DNA of 10,151 bases from DASVLX01 sp035552275 (GTDB lineage: Bacteria; Actinomycetota; Actinomycetes; Mycobacteriales; Pseudonocardiaceae): contig DASZLR010000297.1 of assembly GCA_035552275.1 (NCBI GenBank), forward strand, positions 1 to 10,151. The letters are read 5' to 3'. Under the pieces are notes generated by a model. The model ran no database searches. It had not been told where the DNA came from and worked only from the letters and a program-made list of their open reading frames with translations. Position 1 is the stretch's first letter. Every line of letters begins with the position of its first letter. A program made the position numbers and the translations under genes. Shown in pieces: positions 1 to 6,226 of the stretch.

Positions 1-93
1 CACTGGTGCGTGCGGGTCGACGCCGGGCCGCTGCGGCGTGCCCAACTCGCCGCGCTGGTTCAGCACGGGACGGTCGGGCTGCTGTGACGCCAT
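1..93 (-). CDS. 5' end of an unidentified gene (partial, runs off the left edge)
   Basis: The reading frame opens with ATG at 93-91 and stays open for 31 codons to the window edge. A good ribosome binding site (GAAAGGAA) ends about five bases before the ATG. The visible peptide begins MASQQPDRPVLNQRGELG and is polar and proline/glutamine-rich, with no signal peptide or membrane segment. I do not recognise the family. It lies downstream of the HExxH peptide-modification gene on the same strand, 452 bases away with a candidate terminator between, so it could be another member of that cluster (precursor, radical SAM enzyme or transporter) or unrelated. The start is well supported; the function is unknown. 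Confidence 0.6.
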   Translation of the reverse strand, partial: MASQQPDRPVLNQRGELGTPQRPGVDPHAPV

Positions 94-544
94 CGAGTTC
101 CTTTCAATGATGGAATAACGTCCGAAGAGGACAGTAGCGCCGTCGCGCCCCGTTTGCTGCGCGGGGCCGCGCCCCGTAACCGGCAACTTGCATAGCCGAC
201 CACAAAGTTCGGTGATGTCCGATACGGCACAGAGAATCTCCGCACGGAACTCGTTCGGTGCGGAAAAAACGCCGAGCCGGTACTCATCAGCGACCCTCGT
301 GGACAGGACGGGAGTCCCGTCCGCAGCGGGGCGTGACCGCAGGATCACGCACCATCCGCAGGTGGGCTACCCGATGGCTGCCGCAACGCTACGCGCGTCC
401 ATTGGCGGGGGTGCGACCGACCCAAGCAGTCAGAATGTCGCGAAACACCGGAGCCGACAGCACCGGACAGCAAGGTGTCGATCAAATGTCGATCAGGTAC
501 CGCGAGGTAAAAGGACCAGCCCCCACATACCGAAACGGACCGCA
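94..544. other. 451-base intergenic region rich in short inverted repeats
   Basis: No convincing gene is seen. ORFs exist on both strands, but their third codon positions are much less GC-biased than those of the neighbouring genes. The stretch holds a perfect 17-bp palindrome at 306-322 (GGACGGGA-G-TCCCGTCC), an inverted repeat at 331-336/345-350 (GCGTGA-N8-TCACGC), and a GC-rich hairpin at 162-176 (CGGGGC-N3-GCCCCG) with a direct copy of GCGCCCCG at 145-152 and 169-176. It presumably carries the 3' end of the HExxH transcript and the promoter and leader of the gene starting at 93. I could not place a convincing -35/-10 pair for the latter. Confidence 0.55.
264..292 (-). terminator. Candidate intrinsic terminator after the HExxH gene
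   Basis: Read on the minus strand, CGCTGA (292-287) can pair with TCGGCG (275-270) through six pairs, one of them G-T. The hairpin has an 11-base loop and is followed directly by six T residues (269-264). A T run is unusual in this GC-rich DNA. The stem is short and the site is about 250 bases past the HExxH stop, so this is a moderate call. Confidence 0.38.
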
Positions 545-1828
545 TTACCGATGCGGCACTCGCACCGTCAGTAGCGAATGAGCAAGAACGTCCAGGGCCG
601 GAGACAGCCGGAGTTCGGCGGCACGCCGATCCGTGTCCCAGCGTTCGGCGAGTTCGGCCGCCAACTGTTCGGTCGACCGGGCGTCCAATGTCAGTAGCCC
701 GAGCACGTCAGCGGCGTCCCCGTCCAGCCAGTACAGCTCCGGCGGAGCGCCCTCGCGCGCCGCCAGCATTCGACCGGCCTCGCCCGGTCGGGCCATCCGG
801 ACGCGCGGATCCAGTGCGTACAAGCCGTCCGGCATCGTCGCCAGCGGTACTTCGACGGGGGCGACCGCTGTGGCCCCCAACAGCGACCGCAACATCCATC
901 GCGCGTCCGGCAACAGGTAGTTCTCGTTGGCCAGCAACCAGGAGCCGATCTCGGCGGACCGTTCTCGGGCCACCGGCAGCAGCGACCCGGCGTGCGTTGG
1001 TCGAGCACTCGTGCTGACACCCGCGTCCAACGCGAACTGGGCCAGGCAGGTGTAGGCGTGCCAGGCGGCCATGGCCTGCTCGAACGGAAAGCGCGCGGTC
1101 GACCAGGACGGCTGGAACGGGTTCGTCGGCTCGGCCCCGACACCGAGGAAGCTGTGGGTGGTGGCGAGGTCGAAGAATTTCTCGTGCGCGCCCTCGTGCA
1201 CCAGGGCCTCGGCGACCTCCAATGGCGTGGCCGGCAGATCGATGACCACCAGTCCCGGAAAGAACCGGGATGAGGCCGACACCAGCCCGTTGGTGGTCGC
1301 CGGATCGAGGATCGCCAGCAGTTCGACGTGGGCGAGCAGGTCATCAACGAGCGTCGGGCTGATCTGTCGGGCCAGCTTCAACCCGTCCGCCACGATTTCC
1401 AGGGCCGACCGGAACCGCGCGCCGTCGGCCTCGGTCAACGGTCGCGGTGGCGGATGGATGCCGGCGGGCTCGGCGATCGCGCGCAGCGCGTCGGCCCACA
1501 ACTCTTCGGCGCGTGGACCGGCCAGCACCCGAAGCCGCGCCGGACCGTGGCGGACCTCGTGCTCCTTCTCCATCGCCGCGACCGCCGGGGCAAGATCGGC
1601 CCGGGAGAACGACCGGCGACCGGCGAGCGCCTCACCGATGCGGAACCGGACCAGCGGACTGTCCAAGAGGTCGTCCGGCAACTCGGCCTCTTCGACATCG
1701 GCGCCGAGCAGGTCGGCGGCCAGTCGGTACAGCGCGCGGCGGTCCGCCAGCAACGTCGAGGCGGGCGCGATCGCCGCGTGCACCAGGCTCGCGTCGATGT
1801 CACTCGCGAGCAGATCGGCCGATGGCAT
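545..1828 (-). CDS. HExxH-motif peptide-modification protein, probable alpha-ketoglutarate-dependent peptide beta-hydroxylase
   Basis: The 427-residue protein carries a metal-binding HExxH motif (HEGAH, residues 211-215). It is followed by a W-x-R segment (SWSTARFPF, 241-249) and a helix with H257, a possible third ligand. This is the pattern of the actinobacterial 'HEXXH motif-containing putative peptide modification protein' family, proposed to beta-hydroxylate RiPP peptides using iron and 2-oxoglutarate. Residues about 337-423 look by eye like a PqqD-type winged domain (LDPRVRMARPG ... LYWLDGDAADVL ... LAAELAERWD), the fold many RiPP enzymes use to hold the leader peptide. No signal peptide or membrane segment is seen. 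The ATG at 1828 lacks a well-spaced ribosome binding site, but TAAAGT lies five bases upstream, so the mRNA may be leaderless. No radical SAM partner or recognisable precursor is in the window. Family call is fairly firm; activity and substrate are inferred. Confidence 0.82.
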   Translation of the reverse strand: MPSADLLASDIDASLVHAAIAPASTLLADRRALYRLAADLLGADVEEAELPDDLLDSPLVRFRIGEALAGRRSFSRADLAPAVAAMEKEHEVRHGPARLRVLAGPRAEELWADALRAIAEPAGIHPPPRPLTEADGARFRSALEIVADGLKLARQISPTLVDDLLAHVELLAILDPATTNGLVSASSRFFPGLVVIDLPATPLEVAEALVHEGAHEKFFDLATTHSFLGVGAEPTNPFQPSWSTARFPFEQAMAAWHAYTCLAQFALDAGVSTSARPTHAGSLLPVARERSAEIGSWLLANENYLLPDARWMLRSLLGATAVAPVEVPLATMPDGLYALDPRVRMARPGEAGRMLAAREGAPPELYWLDGDAADVLGLLTLDARSTEQLAAELAERWDTDRRAAELRLSPALDVLAHSLLTVRVPHR

Positions 1829-1833
1829 GGACC

Positions 1834-1839
1834 ACTTTA
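1834..1839 (-). promoter_or_regulatory. Possible -10 element for a leaderless HExxH mRNA
   Basis: On the minus strand TAAAGT ends five bases before the ATG at 1828, which would put the transcription start at or next to the start codon. Leaderless mRNAs with this spacing are common in actinobacteria, and no well-spaced Shine-Dalgarno is present. No good -35 is visible, so this is tentative. Confidence 0.3.
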
Positions 1840-1870
1840 TCGCTCCGGTTCGCCCGGCACGCCGTGGGCC

Positions 1871-1883
1871 GCTGTCTGACAGC
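1871..1883. promoter_or_regulatory. GntR/FCD-type operator upstream of the HExxH gene
   Basis: GCTGTC-T-GACAGC is a perfect palindrome around a central T. Its core TGTC-N-GACA matches the operator form of FadR/FCD-subfamily GntR regulators. The same core occurs at 2164-2174 in the promoter of the gntR gene in this window. It lies 43 bases upstream of the HExxH start and just past the stop of the 48-residue gene. A flanking overlapping inverted repeat (TCTGAC-N4-GTCAGA, 1875-1890) could form a small hairpin in the RNA instead. Confidence 0.5.
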
Positions 1884-1885
1884 AG

Positions 1886-2032
1886 TCAGATCAACAGCAC
1901 ATTGACCAGACCGATCACGGCCAGCGCGATCATCGCCGTGATGACCAGCAGGACCAGCCGGCGTACGCCGAACACGCCGACGGAGATGGCGACGATCAGC
2001 ACAACGGCGAGGGTGGTACTGGCGCTGAGCAT
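1886..2032 (-). CDS. 48-residue two-helix membrane peptide
   Basis: A short gene starts at ATG 2032-2030, with a strong ribosome binding site (CGGAGG, five bases before the ATG), and stops at TGA 1888-1886. The product begins MLSASTTLAVVLIVAISVGV. It has two hydrophobic stretches, about residues 7-23 and 26-48, separated by a short turn with two arginines (VRR, 23-25), so it should be an inner-membrane hairpin. Codon use is strongly GC-biased, as expected for a real gene. It lies 57 bases upstream of the HExxH gene on the same strand and behind a divergent promoter shared with gntR. Its role is unknown: a small membrane accessory protein, an immunity-type peptide, or less likely a hydrophobic leaderless peptide modified by the HExxH enzyme. 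Confidence 0.72.
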   Translation of the reverse strand: MLSASTTLAVVLIVAISVGVFGVRRLVLLVITAMIALAVIGLVNVLLI

Positions 2033-2103
2033 GGCAACCTCCGTTGGCCGGGTGATCGCCAGCTAGCCCTGTGGCACCAGTCGTCTGGCGACCTGACAAC
2101 ACC

Positions 2104-2132
2104 ATGATTCGTTGTTGTCTGTTGTCTGTCAA
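2104..2132 (-). promoter_or_regulatory. Promoter for the 48-residue gene and HExxH gene
   Basis: On the minus strand a perfect TTGACA (2132-2127) is followed after 17 bases by AATCAT (2109-2104), four of six matches to TATAAT. Transcription would begin near 2097, giving a leader of about 65 bases before the ATG at 2032. The -35 lies inside the left arm of the inverted repeat at 2123-2152, so a protein bound there would block it. Confidence 0.5.
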
Positions 2133-2152
2133 CTGTTCTCGGTTGACAGACA
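2123..2152. promoter_or_regulatory. 11-bp perfect inverted repeat in the divergent control region
   Basis: TGTCTGTCAAC (2123-2133) and GTTGACAGACA (2142-2152) are exact reverse complements with eight bases between. Each arm contains TTGACA on one strand. The left arm overlaps the -35 of the minus-strand promoter, and the right arm lies just upstream of the gntR -35. The left side is also preceded by a tandem GTTGTCT repeat (2114-2120 and 2121-2127). It is probably an operator, for the adjacent GntR protein or another dimeric regulator. Confidence 0.55.
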
Positions 2153-2154
2153 TC

Positions 2155-2183
2155 TTGCGTATGCTGTCAGACAGACTTATGCT
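2155..2183 (+). promoter_or_regulatory. gntR promoter with an operator in its spacer
   Basis: TTGCGT (2155-2160) and TATGCT (2178-2183) are separated by exactly 17 bases. The palindrome CTGTC-A-GACAG (2164-2174) fills most of that spacer. This is the expected layout for autorepression by a GntR/FCD protein. Transcription would start near 2190, about 32 bases before the gntR ATG at 2222. Confidence 0.55.
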
Positions 2184-2221
2184 CACTCGGTGCGTTCCGG
2201 CACTCGAAGACGGACGAGGAC

Positions 2222-3025
2222 ATGACCGACCGCGAAACGCCCGACGCGTCGGACAGCGCCCAGAGCTGGGCGCTTCCGCCGGACTCCCGCCGCCCGCTGC
2301 CCGAGCTGATCGAGGGCAAGCTCCGCGGGCTGATTCACCGCGGCGTGTTCTCCCCCGGCGACCGACTGCCCACCGAACCCGAACTGGCCGGCCGGCTGGA
2401 AGTCGCCCGCAGCTCCCTGCGCACCGCCCTGCAGCGGCTGCAACTGCAGGGCATCGTTGAGGTCAAGCGCGGTCGCGGCTGGTATGTGCGGGCGCCGCGT
2501 TCGGCGCGGCTCGATGAGGCCACCGAGCACCGGTACAGCGATCACGACCTGCTCGAAGTGCGGATCGCGTTGGAAACCACGGCGGTCAGCCTGGCCGCGG
2601 TCCGGGCCGAGTCCGGTGAACTCGACGACATCGCGAAGGCCAGCGCGCAGCACGCGAACAGCGCGCACACGGACCAGGACGAGCTGCTGCGCACCGACGA
2701 GGCGTTCCACTCGGCGGTGGTGCGGGCCAGCCACAACGAGTTCCTGGAACGGCTCTATCTGCGACTGGTGCCACTGCTGCGGGAAAAACGGCGCGACAGT
2801 TACACCAGCCACGAGGTGCACACCCGCTCCGCCAACGACCATCACCAGGTGGTGATGTTCCTGCGCCGACACGACGAGGTGGCCGCGCGGACGGCGATGA
2901 CCACCCACCTGCTCGGCCTGTACAACGACCTGGCGGTGGGCGGGAGCCAGTCGCCGGACCAACCCGCCGCGCTGACCACCTACGTCGGCGTGCACGACGA
3001 ACCGATCTGGCGAAAGGACGACTAG
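2222..3025 (+). CDS. GntR-family regulator, FadR subfamily with FCD ligand domain
   Basis: The 267-residue protein has an N-terminal winged helix-turn-helix (about residues 27-91), with the GntR signature GDRLPTEPELAGRL, the recognition segment VARSSLRTALQRLQ and the wing RGRGWYV. An all-helical FCD domain follows (about 108-233). Candidate metal ligands of that domain are D159 and H163 (DEAFH), H207 or H208 (DHHQVV) and H229 (TTHL). Family members bind DNA as dimers and release it on binding a small carboxylate-type ligand; the ligand here is unknown. The gene is divergent from the 48-residue/HExxH pair. Matching operators in its own promoter (2164-2174) and before the HExxH gene (1871-1883) suggest it controls both. 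The ATG follows a GGACGAGGA stretch. The tail after residue 236 is an unstructured-looking extension. Confidence 0.9.
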   Translation: MTDRETPDASDSAQSWALPPDSRRPLPELIEGKLRGLIHRGVFSPGDRLPTEPELAGRLEVARSSLRTALQRLQLQGIVEVKRGRGWYVRAPRSARLDEATEHRYSDHDLLEVRIALETTAVSLAAVRAESGELDDIAKASAQHANSAHTDQDELLRTDEAFHSAVVRASHNEFLERLYLRLVPLLREKRRDSYTSHEVHTRSANDHHQVVMFLRRHDEVAARTAMTTHLLGLYNDLAVGGSQSPDQPAALTTYVGVHDEPIWRKDD

Positions 3026-3102
3026 CCAAGATCAGCCGAACGGACCTGTTGCCTGCGCCGCCCCGCGAGTGAGGATGTAGACACACGGCGGCGAGGGGAT
3101 CT

Positions 3103-4332
3103 GTGACCGTGGTGACCGACGACGGGCCCGACACCGCCCCGCCCAGCGCTGACAGCCGACGCAGTGTGCTCCGGCTCGCGGCGGTGCTGGGCGTGCTGGG
3201 TGTCGCTCTGCTCGCGACGGCGCTGGTCTGGCAGCCGGCCACCGACGCTCCCCGGTCCCGGGCCCTGTACCAGTTCGCGTCCGAGGCTTGGCCGCTGTTG
3301 GTGCTGGCCTCCGCGACGCTGTTCGGCTACGAGACCTACCTGCACCGGCGGCTGGTGGCCGAGCTCATCCGCTTCGCCGGTCCGCGGATTGTCGAGGCCC
3401 TGCTGCCGCAGGAGACGCTGCACAGTTTCCTGGCCAACATCTACGGTCCGAACGAGGCGAACCGGGACGTGGTCGCCGGCGTGCTCGGCGGTGAGGGCCG
3501 GCACCCGGCCGGCGGTGACCTGGCGATCAGCACGCACACCACGGTGGGCTACGAGTTGCAGTCCCTGGACCATGAGAACTACCACCTGACGTCCACGATC
3601 AGCTACAGCTTCCGCAAGAACGTCACCGCCAACCGGTTCGTCATCTTCGCGACCTGCGACGCCCTGCTCCGCGACCTGATCAGCTCCAGTTGCCGGTTGC
3701 CGCTGTTCGACATGTGGTTCGTGCTCGACGCGTCCCTGTTCGAGCACTCGACCGACGCGGTGCTGCCGTCAGTGCAGATCGGCATCAGCTACCGGGACAA
3801 GGACGACGAACGGCGAGAGGCTGACCTCACTCCGATCCGGCCGCAGGAGGTCAAGTTCGACCGATGGCCGGAGTACCTGACCTTCTTCCGGGAGGCCACC
3901 GGGCCGCAGCCTCGGCTCAACGCCCGCGACCACCTCAGCGACCTGCGTATCTTCGAATACGACCTGCGGAGTATCGCCCACGACGAGGTCCGCTCGATCG
4001 AACGGCTGGTGGTGCGGTTGACGACGTTGCAGCGCACCGACGACGGATTCTGCTATTGGCAGGCGCCCTATCCCTGCTACGTCGAACGCCTCACCTTCGA
4101 CGCGAAGGGACTTGCGGCGGACGACCGCCGACCATGGGAATTCCGCGCGGTGCCCTTCTCTTTTCGATCCAGCACCGCACACGCCCGTTGGCTGCCGGCC
4201 GAACAACTCGGCGATCTGGACATTCGCACCTGGTGGCTGCGCGGGCACGGCGCCGCGCTGTTGTGGCGAGCCGGCGACCCAGCGAAGAACACGATCGCGG
4301 ACAGCACCACGAAAAGAAGCGGTCCCGCATAA
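3103..4332 (+). CDS. Two-helix membrane protein with a large soluble domain, function unknown
   Basis: The GTG start at 3103 follows GAGGGG with four bases between, giving a 409-residue protein. A short acidic N-terminus precedes two hydrophobic segments (about 22-43 and 59-76) joined by a short loop. The remaining 330 residues look soluble and should lie in the cytoplasm if both ends are inside. That part has a mixed region (about 105-265) and a C-terminal region rich in beta-type, aromatic stretches (about 283-392: GFCYWQAPYPCYVERL, TWWLRGHGAALLW). I do not recognise the family and see no catalytic motif. It begins 77 bases after gntR on the same strand, so partial co-transcription is possible, and it ends in convergence with the thiolase. 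Two-helix anchors with soluble domains occur in some stress and defence effectors, but nothing here proves such a role. Confidence 0.8.
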   Translation: MTVVTDDGPDTAPPSADSRRSVLRLAAVLGVLGVALLATALVWQPATDAPRSRALYQFASEAWPLLVLASATLFGYETYLHRRLVAELIRFAGPRIVEALLPQETLHSFLANIYGPNEANRDVVAGVLGGEGRHPAGGDLAISTHTTVGYELQSLDHENYHLTSTISYSFRKNVTANRFVIFATCDALLRDLISSSCRLPLFDMWFVLDASLFEHSTDAVLPSVQIGISYRDKDDERREADLTPIRPQEVKFDRWPEYLTFFREATGPQPRLNARDHLSDLRIFEYDLRSIAHDEVRSIERLVVRLTTLQRTDDGFCYWQAPYPCYVERLTFDAKGLAADDRRPWEFRAVPFSFRSSTAHARWLPAEQLGDLDIRTWWLRGHGAALLWRAGDPAKNTIADSTTKRSGPA

Positions 4333-4346
4333 CCGTGCGCGAGACA

Positions 4347-4364
4347 ACGGCGAACTCTCGCCGT
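4347..4364 (+). terminator. Hairpin terminator after the 409-residue membrane protein gene
   Basis: ACGGCGA (4347-4353) and TCGCCGT (4358-4364) form a perfect 7-bp stem with a four-base loop, 14 bases after the stop codon. No T run follows, which is common for actinobacterial terminator hairpins. Confidence 0.5.
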
Positions 4365-4446
4365 CACGGCCTTCGTCTCCGGCGCGATATAAGCGAACGC
4401 TCACTGTCGGCAGACGTCGCATCGCCGAATTTCAGCTACGTATCAC

Positions 4447-4461
4447 CGGCCGCGGCGGCCG
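4447..4461 (-). terminator. Hairpin terminator after the thiolase gene
   Basis: CGGCCG-N3-CGGCCG forms a 6-bp all-GC stem, 13 bases past the thiolase stop on the minus strand. It has no T run. It works in either direction and may serve as the boundary between the two convergent genes. Confidence 0.42.
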
Positions 4462-4474
4462 ATAAGCCGTGCTG

Positions 4475-5656
<1,182 letters not shown>

Positions 5657-5699
5657 GGCCTACCTCCGAAGCTCCGAAGCGAGTTGTGAAATCAAACTG

Positions 5700-5729
5700 A
5701 CGCTATCCACATGCTAGGTTGGAAAACAA
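5700..5729 (-). promoter_or_regulatory. Possible thiolase promoter
   Basis: On the minus strand TTGTTT (5729-5724) and TAGCGT (5705-5700) are 18 bases apart. Transcription would begin near 5693, giving a short leader before the ATG at 5656. The match to consensus is moderate. Confidence 0.33.
5712..5720 (+). promoter_or_regulatory. Possible extended -10 for the hxlR-type gene
   Basis: TGC-TAGGTT has a TG one base before a TAnnnT hexamer, which can work without a good -35; none is visible at the right distance. The start would be near 5727, overlapping the thiolase promoter on the other strand. Confidence 0.25.
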
Positions 5730-5741
5730 GATGAAGTCGAT

Positions 5742-5757
5742 GTGTCGGACGCGACAC
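5742..5757. promoter_or_regulatory. Inverted repeat, candidate HxlR operator
   Basis: GTGTCG-N4-CGACAC is a perfect 6-bp inverted repeat just before the ribosome binding site of the hxlR-type gene, between it and the thiolase promoter. It is flanked by TCGA on both sides. The position suits autoregulation; binding by the HxlR protein is inference. Confidence 0.35.
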
Positions 5758-5774
5758 TCGAAGGAGGACGGTCG

Positions 5775-6221
5775 ATGACGGGTCGGCCCCGGGACTGCTC
5801 GATCGCCAACGCGCTGAGCGTCATCGGCGAGCGATGGAGCCTGCTGGCCCTCCGGGAGATCTTCTTCGGCGTCCGCCGGTTCGACCAGATCGCCCGCAAC
5901 ACCGGCGCCAGCCGGGACATCCTGGCCGCCCGACTACGCAAGCTGGTCGACGCCGGCCTGCTGGAAAAGCGCCAGTACGAAGAACATCCGCCCCGGCACG
6001 AGTATGTGCTCACCGAGTCCGGCCGGGCCCTGCACACCGTGCTGATCACCCTGATGGACTGGGGCGACCGGTACGTCACCGAGGGCGAGCCGCCGACCGT
6101 CTGGGGCCATGACTGCGGCGCGGTGCTGCACCCGGCGACCGTCTGCGCACACTGCGGAAAACCGATCCGCACCAGCGACATGCACGTGATCCGGCTGGAC
6201 GGGCAGCCGCTGCCGAGCTGA
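5775..6221 (+). CDS. HxlR-family winged-helix regulator with C-terminal cysteine cluster
   Basis: The 148-residue protein begins with the HxlR hallmark RPRDCSIANALSVIGERWSL, where C8 is the conserved N-terminal cysteine that senses oxidants or aldehydes in some members. The winged helix covers about residues 8-101, with recognition region GASRDILAARLRKLVDAGLL and the wing ending at YVLTESG. The tail (108-131) contains H112, C114, C124 and C127 (CGAVLHPATVCAHCG), which could bind zinc. I chose ATG 5775 because AAGGAGGA lies six bases before it and the product then starts at the family's usual place. A GTG at 5742 would add 11 residues but has no good binding site. The gene is divergent from the thiolase, a likely target, and its stop is five bases from the stop of the convergent CHAT gene. 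Confidence 0.9.
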   Translation: MTGRPRDCSIANALSVIGERWSLLALREIFFGVRRFDQIARNTGASRDILAARLRKLVDAGLLEKRQYEEHPPRHEYVLTESGRALHTVLITLMDWGDRYVTEGEPPTVWGHDCGAVLHPATVCAHCGKPIRTSDMHVIRLDGQPLPS

Positions 6222-6226
6222 TCGAG

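Noticed and set aside
60..287. A 75-codon minus-strand frame overlapping the start of the gene at 93-1.
   Set aside because: It overlaps a better-supported start with a ribosome binding site, has low third-position GC and no recognisable product.
188..581. Plus-strand frames of 128 and 107 codons in the left intergenic region; a short stretch (NTG ... GVDQ) recalls the start of group II intron reverse transcriptases.
   Set aside because: The resemblance covers only a few residues, no RT domain or intron ends follow, and codon use is not gene-like.
1071..2066. A 331-codon plus-strand frame opposite the HExxH gene and the 48-residue gene.
   Set aside because: Antisense frames are common in GC-rich genes; the peptide is serine/arginine-rich and low complexity, while the minus strand gives a clear protein family.
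4390..4403. TAAGCG-AA-CGCTCA near-palindrome resembling a TetR-type operator.
   Set aside because: It has one mismatch, lies between two convergent gene ends rather than in a promoter, and no TetR gene is in the window; probably chance or a remnant.
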